Assembly: GCA_910589425.1 (NCBI GenBank)
Contig: CAJUSZ010000008.1
Coordinates: 20,541-84,540 of the forward strand
DNA from: an uncultured Muribaculaceae bacterium
Lineage (GTDB): Bacteria > Bacteroidota > Bacteroidia > Bacteroidales > Muribaculaceae
Direction of reading: 5' to 3'
DNA: 64,000 nucleotides
Shown here: positions 26,096-34,698 of the stretch, piece after piece
How the letters are laid out: every line of letters begins with the position of its first letter
How positions within the stretch are numbered: the first letter of the stretch is position 1
Program-made: the position numbers and the translations under genes
Notes under the pieces: generated by a model
Databases searched by the model: none
What the model saw: only the letters and a program-made list of their open reading frames with translations
Told to the model about the DNA's origin: nothing

Positions 26096-28279
26096 TCAAT
26101 TTCTGCGTCGGCGGGCGGCGCGTCGTCTGCGGAGTTCGAGCCTCATCGAGGCGTAGAGGGCTCTGAGACGCTGCAGCGACAGCAGGATCGGGGATGGCGC
26201 GGTCGACGGTGCTTCGGAAAGCGGATCGATCGGGGTAGGCATCTCGGCCGCGTCGCCAAACTGCGAGGGATACAGCACGATGAGGTTCTGGCGTTTGAAG
26301 TATTTGCCGAGGAACGGCGGCAGCTGGGCCAGGTCGGTCGACCATGAGATGGATGTGCGGCGTGCCCCGACCACGATCATGAGGTCGTCTTCCACGATCA
26401 GATTCGAGAAGATCAGGAAATCGTCCCAGGTGCGCAGTTCTTCGTAGTGGTGCCGGATGTTGTATCCCTCGGCTGTGATAAGTCCTTGAATATAGGGGAT
26501 GGTAGCCGGATCGGCAAGGAAGTTGACTTTTGCTCCGATCTGTGAGGCGAGATTGCCGAGGCGTCCCACCCATTCGCGGAATCCGGTCTCATATTCCGCC
26601 TTCGGGGGAACTATTACCATGAGCGACCTCACGGTATTGACCGGGATGAAGCATCTTGACATGATCACCATACGGTTGGTCGCTCCGAGCAGGGAGTCGA
26701 TCAGCGAACCGTAAAATGTGTCTACTATGTTAGATTTCCTGTGCAGGCCTATTACGATGTCGGTGGCCTCGCGTTCGATCGCCACGTTGATGATTCCCGA
26801 CACGATGTTGATGTCGTAGCGTTCCACGTCGTTTACGGCTATGTCGGCGGCTACGGCTGCCTTCACCGCCTCGCTGAGCGCGGCTTTTCCGACAGCCCTT
26901 GTCGACTGTTCGTCGTCGTTTCTGACGAAGAGAGCCGTAACCGGTGTTCTGTTCGATGGATGGCGCATGAGCATGGCGAGCTTCATGATTCCCTCAGCCG
27001 TGATCGGGTTGGCCACGGCCACGAGCTGGCGTGCGGCGCGCACCGACCCCGGAGCTTCTGATTTCATCTCCTCCTCGGTGATGTGCATGCGTCTCCGGCG
27101 GGCGGCCTGTTCGGTTACGATGGAGGCCACGGCGCAGCATACGAGGATCATTAGCACAGCCCCGTTCATCAGATCCTCGCTTATCAGGCCGTTGCTGAAC
27201 CCCACCATCACGGCCGCGATCGTGGCGGCCGCCTTGCCTGAGGTGAGACCGAACATTATCCTGCGTCCGTCGGGACTGAGCCCGAAAAACTTCTGGGCGA
27301 TAAATGCGGCTATCCATTTGCACGACAATGCTGTTGCCGACATGATCGCGGCTGTCCGCACCACACCCCATCCGCTGACAACTACGTGGACGTTGATCAG
27401 CATGCCGACCCCGATCAGGAAATAGGGTATGAATATGGCGTTGCCCACAAACTCTATGCGTCCCATCAGCGCTGACCGCGACGGGATGAAGCGGTTGAGG
27501 ACAAGCCCGGCATAGAAGGCGCCGAGTATGGCCTCCAGTCCTATGAGCTGGGCCAGGAGCGAGGCAGTGAAGACCATCGCCAGAATGTAGATGAATTGAG
27601 TTACCGGATCGGCCACTTTCCGGAAAAACCAGCGTGTGAGCCATGGGAAAAACAGACCGACGGCTGTGGCGTATATGGCTGTCAGCAGAAGAAGCGTGGC
27701 AATGTCGGACCAAAGGAAGCCACCTTTGGTCTTGACGGCTATGACTTCGGCCAGAACCACAAGGGCGAGAAGCACAGCCACGATCGTGGCGCTGACAGCG
27801 ATCACGGCCGGACGCGAATTCTGAAGCCCGAAACGGTTGATGATCGGGTAGGAGATAAGCGTGTGGGAGGCAAACATCGATGCGATGAGCGCGGCCGGGA
27901 GCCAGCCGGTCCCGAAGGCCCAGACGGAGCAAAGAATACCGGCGACCATCGGTATTGAGAATGTCAGCAGACCGAAAATCAGCCCATTGCGTGCGTTCTT
28001 CTTAAAGTTGAACATGTCGATCTCCACAGCCGCGAGAAACATCAGATACAGGATTCCTACCTGCCCGAAGATCTCGAAACTGGCGTCGCGCGCCAGAAGA
28101 TTCAGTCCGTATGGGCCGATCGCGATTCCCGAGATTATCATGCCTACGATGTTGGGGATCTTCAGTGCGCTGAAGATGATCGGTGCCAGAAGGATGATCA
28201 CCAGCACGAGTAGGAAAATCGCCACAGGCTGCTGGAGGGGGAATGCGATGACGGATGCTGCGATAGCTGAGAGTGTCAT
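26096..28279 (-). CDS. CPA2-type cation:proton antiporter with C-terminal cytosolic domain
   Basis: 727 residues. About 12 hydrophobic helices fill residues 1-390; the family segments include AAVEIDMFNFKKNARNGLIF, LEAILGAFYAGLVLNRFIP and FGLTSGKAAATIAAVMVGFS. The remaining about 330 residues are soluble and contain two UspA-like alpha/beta parts (VAVANPITAEGIMKLAMLMR, and MVIVPPKAEYETGFREWV). KefB/NapA-like antiporters exchange Na+ or K+ for H+ in the inner membrane; the ion is not predictable here. The C-terminal end is basic (ELRRRRAARRRR). Confidence 0.9.
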   Translation of the reverse strand: MTLSAIAASVIAFPLQQPVAIFLLVLVIILLAPIIFSALKIPNIVGMIISGIAIGPYGLNLLARDASFEIFGQVGILYLMFLAAVEIDMFNFKKNARNGLIFGLLTFSIPMVAGILCSVWAFGTGWLPAALIASMFASHTLISYPIINRFGLQNSRPAVIAVSATIVAVLLALVVLAEVIAVKTKGGFLWSDIATLLLLTAIYATAVGLFFPWLTRWFFRKVADPVTQFIYILAMVFTASLLAQLIGLEAILGAFYAGLVLNRFIPSRSALMGRIEFVGNAIFIPYFLIGVGMLINVHVVVSGWGVVRTAAIMSATALSCKWIAAFIAQKFFGLSPDGRRIMFGLTSGKAAATIAAVMVGFSNGLISEDLMNGAVLMILVCCAVASIVTEQAARRRRMHITEEEMKSEAPGSVRAARQLVAVANPITAEGIMKLAMLMRHPSNRTPVTALFVRNDDEQSTRAVGKAALSEAVKAAVAADIAVNDVERYDINIVSGIINVAIEREATDIVIGLHRKSNIVDTFYGSLIDSLLGATNRMVIMSRCFIPVNTVRSLMVIVPPKAEYETGFREWVGRLGNLASQIGAKVNFLADPATIPYIQGLITAEGYNIRHHYEELRTWDDFLIFSNLIVEDDLMIVVGARRTSISWSTDLAQLPPFLGKYFKRQNLIVLYPSQFGDAAEMPTPIDPLSEAPSTAPSPILLSLQRLRALYASMRLELRRRRAARRRRN

Positions 28280-28307
28280 GATTTATAGGGGTATATGGTG
28301 CCTTGGG

Positions 28308-28859
28308 TCAGGCCTGCGGCCCGGCGTCGAATATGCCGAGTGAAAGATAAGTCTTCTCAAGGTCGAGCAGATATTGCTTGGCCAGAAGCCCGCCGGCGTA
28401 GCCTGTCAGCTTGCCGCGGCTTCCGATCACTCTGTGGCAGGGGATGATAAGGGACAATGCGTTGGCAGCGACCGCATTGCTCACGGCGCGCAGATCCGCG
28501 TCGCGTGCGGCCATTGCTGTCAGTCCGGAATATGATTCTGTCGATCCGTATGGAATTCCGGTTATGAAGTCCCACACTTTCTTTTGGAACTCCGTGCCGA
28601 CGTGCATGATTTCCAGGTCGAACGACTTGCGTTTCCCGTCGAAGTATTCGTCGAGCTGCCGTTTGGTTTCGGTGATGATGTCGGTCTCGCCCGGATAATA
28701 TCTGGCCGACAGGCCGCGCTGTATCCGGTTGTCGACGGTGCGGCGGTGGGCCGACTTCAGCCAGTCGCATAAGCACAGGCGTCCGTCGATGGAGCCGATG
28801 ATCAATTCGCCGCAAGGTGCCTGATAAGTGTTTGTGATTATGAACCGGTTGATTTTCAT
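28308..28859 (-). CDS. ogt: Methylated-DNA-protein-cysteine methyltransferase
   Basis: Suicide repair protein that moves the methyl group from O6-methylguanine to its own cysteine. The active-site motif IPCHRVIG is present with acceptor Cys141. The helix-turn-helix that flips the base is seen around IPYGSTESYSGLTAMAARDA. The 183-residue length fits Ogt/MGMT proteins without an Ada regulatory domain. It follows in the same direction as the carbonic anhydrase and precedes the antiporter by 28 bases, so co-transcription is possible. Confidence 0.93.
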   Translation of the reverse strand: MKINRFIITNTYQAPCGELIIGSIDGRLCLCDWLKSAHRRTVDNRIQRGLSARYYPGETDIITETKRQLDEYFDGKRKSFDLEIMHVGTEFQKKVWDFITGIPYGSTESYSGLTAMAARDADLRAVSNAVAANALSLIIPCHRVIGSRGKLTGYAGGLLAKQYLLDLEKTYLSLGIFDAGPQA

Positions 28860-28896
28860 CTGGAGTGATCTGTATGGTGAGGGAAATGTTTTCGGA

Positions 28897-29439
28897 CTAT
28901 GGAAGCGGCGAGAGTTCTCCCGTAAGGGAGTCGATGATATATCCTCTGACCGTTATGTCCGGAGCCATAAGCGGGTGGTTTCTGATCAGATCCACGGTCT
29001 CGGCCACGGCATCGGCTGTGTTGTCAAACCCGTGAAGCCAGCTGTCGAGGTCTATTCCGCAATGGCGCATGAGCGATATATGCTCGTCGCTGACGCCGCG
29101 CTTTCTCATTAGATCCAGCATTCCGGAAGCATCCATCCCCTGGACTCCGCATCCGGTGTGGCCTATGACCATGATCTCGGTAACGCCGAGTTCGAATACG
29201 GCCACAATGAGCGATCTCATCGTGGAGTCGAAAGGGTTTGTGATCGTTCCGCCGGCATTCTTGATGATTTTCACATCGCCGTTGCGCAGCCCGAGAGCCG
29301 CCGGCATAAGCTCGACAAGGCGCGTGTCCATGCATGTTACGATGGCTATCCTTTTGTCGGGATATTTCGATGTGGCGAATCGCTCGTATCCGCCGGAAGC
29401 CACAAACTGTCTGTTGAATTCAAGAATCTCGTCTATCAA
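28897..29439 (-). CDS. Beta-class carbonic anhydrase
   Basis: Zn enzyme interconverting CO2 and bicarbonate. Ligands Cys36, His94 and Cys97 and the Asp38-Arg40 dyad are all visible (VTCMDTR, VIGHTGCG). At 180 residues it belongs to the short beta-CA type found in gut Bacteroidales. The start codon is a TTG at 29439 (MIDEILEF), because an in-frame stop lies 12 bases upstream at the edge of a MITE. The element inserted 15 bp before the start, so the native leader and promoter are probably displaced. Bicarbonate supply would serve the pckA reaction. Confidence 0.9.
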   Translation of the reverse strand: MIDEILEFNRQFVASGGYERFATSKYPDKRIAIVTCMDTRLVELMPAALGLRNGDVKIIKNAGGTITNPFDSTMRSLIVAVFELGVTEIMVIGHTGCGVQGMDASGMLDLMRKRGVSDEHISLMRHCGIDLDSWLHGFDNTADAVAETVDLIRNHPLMAPDITVRGYIIDSLTGELSPLP

Positions 29440-29454
29440 TGCAGGAAAGATTTA

Positions 29455-29766
29455 GAGCTTGTTTAAAAATAAATGTTAATATCCCGGTCGAAAAGCCTGA
29501 GGGAGATTTTGTCTTGAGGCGATGGAGCATAGCGGGCTATGTGACTGAGCCGAAAGACAAAAGATGCCCGGGATTTTCGATGGATGGCAACTTTTTACAA
29601 ACTATCAGAGCCTGGTCAAATGTGAGAATTCCTTTATACCGGTGTCTCTTCGGCTAAATTCCTGTTATTTGTCAGTCATGATGCCCGCATCACTCCTTCC
29701 TCATAACGAGAAATTTATCTCAAAGATATACCGCCGGGATTTTCACATTTATTATTAAACAAGCTC
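29455..29766. mobile_element. MITE (312 bp) with about 33-bp inverted repeats and TTA target duplication
   Basis: Ends are inverted repeats beginning GAGCTTGTTTAA and running to about ATCCCGG with three mismatches. They are flanked by direct TTA at 29452-29454 and 29767-29769. No transposase frame is present. The core contains a hairpin (TTTTGTCTT/AAGACAAAA around a CATAGC-type stem) and a reverse-strand TATCTTTG at 29721-29728. GAGC ends with a 3-bp TNA duplication are the pattern of IS5-family (IS1031/ISL2-type) transposition, so it is probably mobilised in trans. A second copy is at 52483-52559. Confidence 0.85.
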
Positions 29767-29781
29767 TTATGTGATAAAATC

Positions 29782-29842
29782 AGAAAAAGACATCGAGTTT
29801 CCTTCAGTCGCGTATGATTGGCAAGGGTAAACTCGATGTCTT
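29782..29842 (-). terminator. Terminator of tRNA-Gly
   Basis: A 14-bp perfect stem (29787-29800 with 29829-29842, arm AAGACATCGAGTTT) with a 28-base loop. On the reverse strand it continues into TTTTTCTG. Confidence 0.75.
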
Positions 29843-29870
29843 AAGCTTGTGTGGGGGTCAACAAAAATTG

Positions 29871-29943
29871 AGCGGCAAACGGGACTCGAACCCGCGACCC
29901 TCAGCTTGGGAAGCTGATGCTCTACCAACTGAGCTACTGCCGC
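29871..29943 (-). tRNA. tRNA-Gly (anticodon CCC)
   Basis: 73-nt cloverleaf on the reverse strand. Acceptor GCGGCAG with TTGCCGC (one G-U), D arm AGCTCAGTTGGTAGAGC, anticodon loop TTCCCAA closed by TCAGC/GCTGA, T arm GGTTCGAGTCC. CCA is not encoded. A TAAATTTG -7-like element is at 30006-30013 on the same strand. Confidence 0.95.
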
Positions 29944-30117
29944 GTCTTTGCATCCGGACAGGCATCGGGCTTCCGTAGCCGGCGCCGCCGTCGCTTTGAA
30001 CGCTGCAAATTTACAACTTTTTTTTCATACGCGAAAAGAATAAGGACTTTTTTTGTCTGTTCAGGAGAAATCCTGCGTGCCGGTGTGTTGTTTTCTATAT
30101 ATAAGTATATATGTAAT

Positions 30118-30804
30118 ATGGGAAAAATTATATTGCTCCGCCACGGAGAAAGCCAATGGAATCTTGAAAACCGTTTCACCGGATGGACCGACGTTGATCT
30201 GAGCGACCGGGGCCGCATGGAGGCTGCCGAGGCAGGAAGGAAGATCGCGGCCGCCGGACTCGAGCCGGCCTATTTTTTCACTTCCTATCTCCGCCGGGCT
30301 ATCCATACGCTTCAGATCGCTGCCGCAGAGATGGACCGCGACTGGGTGCCCGTGGTGAAAGACTGGCATCTGAACGAGCGCCATTACGGTGCGCTACAGG
30401 GATTGAACAAAGCCGACACGGCGGCCAGATATGGCGACGAACAGGTGCATATATGGCGCCGGAGCTACGATGTGGAGCCGCCCGCGTTGGAAAAGAACGA
30501 CAGTCGCAATCCAGCCAATGAGGCACGGTATGCTACGCTGACAGACGATGAGCTGCCGCTGACAGAGTCGCTGAAAACCACTATAGAACGCGTGCGCCCC
30601 TGCTGGGAGGAGCTGATAGCCCCGGCGGTCAGGCTCTACGGCACGGTGCTTGTGGCAGCCCACGGCAATTCGTTGCGCGCGCTGGCCATGATGCTGCTCC
30701 ATCTCAGTCCGGAGGAGGTGATGAAACTCGAGATTCCTACCGGTTCCCCGTGGCTGATGGAGACCGACGCGCATCTCAATGTCGTGAAAAATTATTACCT
30801 TTGA
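30118..30804 (+). CDS. gpmA: 2,3-bisphosphoglycerate-dependent phosphoglycerate mutase
   Basis: Glycolytic enzyme interconverting 3- and 2-phosphoglycerate through a phosphohistidine. The start is the ATG at 30118 (MGKIILLRHGES), since the frame upstream runs through the tRNA. Catalytic His9 lies in LLRHGESQWN, followed by the family block NRFTGWTDVDLSDRG. The second histidine is in VAAHGNSLRAL and the lid segment is WHLNERHYGALQGLNK. 228 residues is usual. Confidence 0.95.
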   Translation: MGKIILLRHGESQWNLENRFTGWTDVDLSDRGRMEAAEAGRKIAAAGLEPAYFFTSYLRRAIHTLQIAAAEMDRDWVPVVKDWHLNERHYGALQGLNKADTAARYGDEQVHIWRRSYDVEPPALEKNDSRNPANEARYATLTDDELPLTESLKTTIERVRPCWEELIAPAVRLYGTVLVAAHGNSLRALAMMLLHLSPEEVMKLEIPTGSPWLMETDAHLNVVKNYYL

Positions 30805-30864
30805 TCTCCGGTTGGCCGCGCATTCACTCCGATTGCGTGGGATTCCGGCTCTAAAATTCCACAA

Positions 30865-32682
30865 ATGAACAGATTAGTCGAAACAATCGACACCCAGGCC
30901 AGCAAGTACGGCCGCCGGGAAGCCTACAGATTCTGTTGGCGAAAAGATGGAGAGTGGCTTTCCACAAGCTGGGAAGATTTCCGCTCTCAGGTAGACACTG
31001 CGGCCCGCGCCCTCGCTTTCCTCGGTCTCGTGGAGAAAGACGCGATAGCGATATGCAGTCCGAACACTCCCCAGATTCTGATAACGGAACTCGGTGCGTT
31101 CAACAACAGGCTCGTGTCGATCCCGATCTATTCGGGTAGCTCTCAGGAGCAGTTCGACTTCATCGTCTCCAACGGCGAGGCCAGAGTGATATTCGTCGGC
31201 GACAGACACCAGTATCCTCTCGCTTACAGCTATTGGAAACGCAATCCCGGAAAAATAGCGAGGATAGTGATATTCAAGAATTCCGGACTTGATCTTGAGC
31301 CGGACGATTCGGTCAGCATCGGATGGGACGATTTCGTGCGTTCCGGCATCGAGGCTCCCGATGAGTTCCGCCGGCTTGTGGAAGCCCGGCGCGGGCGCGG
31401 TCTCCCCGAAGACCCGGCCACCCTGATCTACACCTCCGGCACCACAGGCGAGCCTAAGGGTGTGGTTATCACCCATGCCAATTACGACGCAGCCATGAGG
31501 ATGCATCTCGACGAACTGACCACGGTGAGCGACAACGATCTCTCGATGGCATTCCTGCCGATGTCGCATATTCTCGAGAAGGCATGGTCTTTTTTCTGCC
31601 TCACGAAGGGGATCCGCATCGCTGTCAATTATGACCCCCGGATGATTCAGGAGACGATCCACGACGTGCAGCCTACCGTGATGTGCTGCGTGCCGAGATT
31701 CTGGGAGAAAGTCTACGCCGCCGTCCGGGAGAAGATAGCCGCGATGGGGCGGATGCAGCGTCTGGCCGTCAGGCGCGCGTTGCACGTGGGAAAGCGCCGT
31801 AATCTCGGCTATGTGCGTCTTGGACGCCGGGCGCCTCGTTTGCTCGAGATGGAATATCAGTTCTGGGAGAAAAGGATCTTCTCCAGGCTCAAGCAGGCGA
31901 TAGGGATTCCGCACCCGAACATGTTTCCCACGGCCGGGGCGCCTCTGAGCGACCGTATATGCGAGTTCATGCGTTCGGTCGGTATCAATGTCAAGATCGG
32001 CTACGGTCTGAGCGAGACCACCGCTACCGTGAGCTGTTTTCCGGAGACAGACTACACGATCGGGACCGTGGGCCGTCCGCTTCACGGCATCGAGGTCAGT
32101 ATCTCCGGCGAAGGGGAGATCCTTGTGAAGGCTCCCACGGTTACGCCGGGCTATTACCGCAATCCGGAGGCAAACGCCGAGGCTTTCACATCCGACGGAT
32201 TTTTCCGCACCGGGGACGCGGGCTATCTCACAGCCGACGGATCGATAGTGCTGACCGAGCGCGTGAAGGATCTTTTCAAGACTTCAAACGGGAAATACAT
32301 AGCGCCTCAGGCTCTTGAAAGCCGTCTGGCGGAGAACAAATATATCGACGAGGCCGCGGTCATCGGCGATCAGCGCAAGTTTGTAACCGCCCTTGTGGTT
32401 CCCAACATCCCGAAGCTCCGCGAATGGGCGCGCCACGAGGGGATCGGCACAGCAGACACCGAGGAGCTGCTTTCGGATCCGCGCACCAACCGCTTTGTGA
32501 TGAAGCAGATCGACGGAGTGCAGCGCGACATGGCCGAATATGAGAAGATCAAGCGCGTGGCGTTGCTCCCGAATCACTTCTCGGTGATGAACGGCGAGGT
32601 AACGAACACGATGAAAGTGCGCCGTTCGGTGGTGGCGAAACGCTATGCCCGCGAGATAGAGTCGCTCTACGCTGACGCATGA
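30865..32682 (+). CDS. Long-chain fatty acid-CoA ligase (AMP-forming)
   Basis: Activates fatty acids through an acyl-adenylate to acyl-CoA at the membrane. The P-loop-like motif TLIYTSGTTGEPKGVVIT is near residues 189-206. The AMP-binding block GYGLSETTATVS and the hinge FFRTGDAGYLTADGSIVLTE, then RVKDLFKTSNGKYIAP, are conserved in the long-chain class (FadD15-like). 605 residues is usual for Bacteroidota members. It lies 60 bases after gpmA. Confidence 0.93.
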   Translation: MNRLVETIDTQASKYGRREAYRFCWRKDGEWLSTSWEDFRSQVDTAARALAFLGLVEKDAIAICSPNTPQILITELGAFNNRLVSIPIYSGSSQEQFDFIVSNGEARVIFVGDRHQYPLAYSYWKRNPGKIARIVIFKNSGLDLEPDDSVSIGWDDFVRSGIEAPDEFRRLVEARRGRGLPEDPATLIYTSGTTGEPKGVVITHANYDAAMRMHLDELTTVSDNDLSMAFLPMSHILEKAWSFFCLTKGIRIAVNYDPRMIQETIHDVQPTVMCCVPRFWEKVYAAVREKIAAMGRMQRLAVRRALHVGKRRNLGYVRLGRRAPRLLEMEYQFWEKRIFSRLKQAIGIPHPNMFPTAGAPLSDRICEFMRSVGINVKIGYGLSETTATVSCFPETDYTIGTVGRPLHGIEVSISGEGEILVKAPTVTPGYYRNPEANAEAFTSDGFFRTGDAGYLTADGSIVLTERVKDLFKTSNGKYIAPQALESRLAENKYIDEAAVIGDQRKFVTALVVPNIPKLREWARHEGIGTADTEELLSDPRTNRFVMKQIDGVQRDMAEYEKIKRVALLPNHFSVMNGEVTNTMKVRRSVVAKRYAREIESLYADA

Positions 32683-32716
32683 CAAAAAAAACTCACCCCG
32701 GGAGGACCGGGGTGAG
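32683..32716 (-). terminator. Terminator of the BspA-like pseudogene transcript
   Basis: Stem CTCACCCCGG (32692-32701) with CCGGGGTGAG (32707-32716), 5-base loop. On the reverse strand it is followed by eight T. Confidence 0.9.
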
Positions 32717-32743
32717 CGCAGTGAAAATATATGTAGGGTTGCA

Positions 32744-34037
32744 TCAGTGAATAAGAACTTTCTCCTTTTTGCCATTCCGGCAGATCACGTAGATTCCGGC
32801 CTGGGGTGAATTCCACCCGCTTCTTTCGCCTTCGTAAATCTTCGTGCCGTTTACGTTGAAAACGGTTACACTTCCCTCTGTATCCTCGCTGACGGCTGAC
32901 TCCACACCTACGGAAGGATCTGTTTTCATCGGTTCGATGAAAAATTCTTTCCAATAGGGCGCGGCCTTGTAAGCCTCCACAGATCCTTCCGGAACATAGA
33001 CCGTGGCAGTGCGCGGCACATTCTCGAAAGTTGTGCCGGAGGAAATTGTCGGGGGAACTGGGTTCGGACTGTAGATTGATGACAGTGAAGTGCAGTTCTC
33101 AAACATACCATAACGTATCTCGTTCATGTTCTTGGAAAGAACAACTGTTTTAAGATAGCTGCAATCACTAAATACTAATATACCTGTGCCTGACTCTGTT
33201 ACTGTATTTGGAATTATGCAGCTTTCAAGTCCAGAATTGGCGAATGCTCCTAAGACAAGCAATATAATATTTTCAGATAGATTTATGTTTCGTATTTTTT
33301 GTGCATCCATAAAACGCGTACGACTCTATCCTTGTTACTGTTGACGGAATGTCTACGTTGTCCAGCGCAGCCGGCACTGCGAGCAAACTTTTATATTTCT
33401 TGTCATATAAGACTCCGTCTAATACGGAAAGATTGGTATTTGTGTCATCTATGATAAATTCTGTCAATGAGCTACATCCTAAAAAACGGTTACTGGAAAT
33501 TTTTAATTTGTTTGGTAGTTTTAGCTTTTGAATGTATTTGCAATTTTGGAATGCATAAAATTCCAATTGCTCAAGTGTTTCCGGGAGGTTGACAGAGGAG
33601 GCATCGCGGGGTACGCAGAGCGCTGTTGTCATATCTTTGGTGTAAAGTATGCCATCAACCACCTTGTATTCGGGGCTTTCACAGTCTATCGAGGATAGCT
33701 TGGGAGTATTGCTGAATATAAACGGGTCAATTTTTTGTATGGAAGACGGGAAGAATATACTTTTACAGATATATAGTTTGTCGTCGTAATTAATGGCTGA
33801 TTTAACCTTGTCTACGGTATAGGTTTTTGAATCGATTGTGATGCTTGGTTTTATTACAACATTCTCGACATTGGCGCCGATCATGGATGCTGTGTTGTCG
33901 GTGGTATCCGGACGGTAGAATACACCGTCGATCTCCACATCTCCTATCGCTGCGTGACATGGGATGGCGGTAAGTAGTGAGGCCAATGCGAGCAACATGC
34001 CTCGTAACAGGGTTTTTAGTTGTAAAGATTGCTTCAT
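32744..34037 (-). pseudogene. BspA-like LRR surface protein broken by a one-base frameshift
   Basis: Two overlapping frames make one gene. The 5' part (34037 to 33273) has a signal peptide (ALASLLTAIPCHA) and LRR_5 repeats. The 3' part (33310 to 32744) has further repeats, a VPEGSVEAYKAAPYWKEF segment and a sorting-like tail ending QAGIYVICRNGKKEKVLIH. At the run of six T at 33295-33300 (six A on the coding strand) removing one base joins them into AFYGCTKIRNINLSENI, a perfect LRR_5 continuation. As written the product stops at 254 residues. It could be a true pseudogene, slipped-strand phase variation or a sequencing error. Confidence 0.8.
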
Positions 34038-34104
34038 ATTGTTAATTAGTTGGTTGAAATTCGAATGATGGATGCGGCATTGCAGCGACGTCGCGAAAAT
34101 ATGA

Positions 34105-34136
34105 AAGCGGCATGGCGTCTGGCTGCCATGCCGCTT
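34105..34136 (-). promoter_or_regulatory. Strong hairpin in the leader of the BspA-like gene
   Basis: A 12-bp perfect stem (34105-34116 with 34125-34136, arm AAGCGGCATGGC) with an 8-base loop, about 68 bases before the ATG at 34037. On the reverse strand it is followed by TCATATTTTCG, so it could act as a weak terminator or attenuator. Confidence 0.6.
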
Positions 34137-34400
34137 GGTGTAAGTCGATTTATGTGGAGAAAAGAGGGATCGTTGTCTCTTGACCTTGCGCGAATCATGC
34201 AGCTTTCCGCCGGCGCCGGAATCATATATAGTCCGGACGTGGTGGAATGTCGTAGATTCTGCAAGACGGGACGCAGATTATGTTGTTTCAGGGCTTGGAG
34301 GCAAGCCTTGGGGGGAGAAGAGCCGTCCCATCACTTTCAGTCCGCTCCCGGACCGAATTGCCAGTGGTGATGTAATCTCCCCTCAGCCCGCAGGGGCTGA
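34137..34400 (-). other. Predicted transcribed leader without a recognised gene
   Basis: Lies between the consensus promoter at 34409-34440 and the hairpin at 34105-34136, on the reverse strand. It includes a TCAGCCC/GGGCTGA hairpin near its 5' end. No reading frame with coding character was seen. It could be a long 5' untranslated region or a separate small RNA. Confidence 0.4.
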
Positions 34401-34408
34401 TTGCGGTG

Positions 34409-34440
34409 CAAAATTACACCAAGAAAACTGTTCTGCCAAA
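34409..34440 (-). promoter_or_regulatory. Promoter of the BspA-like gene leader
   Basis: On the reverse strand TTTG (34437-34440), 20 bases, TAATTTTG (34409-34416), an exact consensus. The predicted leader is about 360 nt. Confidence 0.75.
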
Positions 34441-34553
34441 TCCCGATAGTTAAAAATTATAAAACTTTTCCGTCAGGAGTCTCAGATAGTTTCTACAGGG
34501 AAATCATCAACAGAAATCATTACAAACTTTTTATGTGTAATTTGCGTTGAAAT

Positions 34554-34584
34554 TTTGAAAAGTGCAAATTATTCATTACCTTTG
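34554..34584 (+). promoter_or_regulatory. Promoter of the candidate small RNA
   Basis: TTTG (34554-34557), 19 bases, TACCTTTG (34577-34584). This matches the Bacteroidota consensus, with a predicted start near 34590. Confidence 0.75.
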
Positions 34585-34589
34585 CATCC

Positions 34590-34696
34590 ACAAAGGGTAG
34601 TTTCCCCTTGAAAGAAATACTTCGCTTGCGCGAGCAACGATTTTATGGATCGGCAGTAGCCGGTTGGAAAGAGCAGTCGAAAGGCCGCTCTTTTTT
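34590..34696 (+). ncRNA. Candidate small RNA, about 107 nt, promoter to terminator
   Basis: No ORF, a consensus promoter just upstream and an intrinsic terminator at the end. The transcript folds locally into AAGGG/CCCTT (near 34592-34610), then TTGC-GCGA-GCAA with a GNRA loop (near 34626-34637), then CGGC-AGTA-GCCG (near 34651-34662), then the terminator with a GAAA loop. I cannot match it to a named family from memory; 4.5S, 6S and tmRNA signatures are absent. It converges on the DUF3800 gene, whose stop is 3 bases past the T run. Confidence 0.65.
34668..34696 (+). terminator. Terminator of the candidate small RNA
   Basis: Stem AAAGAGC (34668-34674) with GCTCTTT (34687-34693), an A-C mismatch, then GTC/GGC closing a GAAA tetraloop. 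It ends in six T (34691-34696). Confidence 0.85.
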
Positions 34697-34698
34697 CG

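Noticed and set aside
29439..29758. Short ORFs inside the long MITE
   Set aside because: No transposase-like motifs; they cross the hairpins of the element core.
30874..32085. 403-codon reverse-strand ORF opposite the acyl-CoA ligase
   Set aside because: Shadow frame; low-complexity His/Arg-rich translation and no start context.
34050..34370. 106-codon + strand ORF in the leader region of the BspA-like gene
   Set aside because: Arg/Trp-rich translation without homology features; it overlaps the antisense leader and its hairpin.
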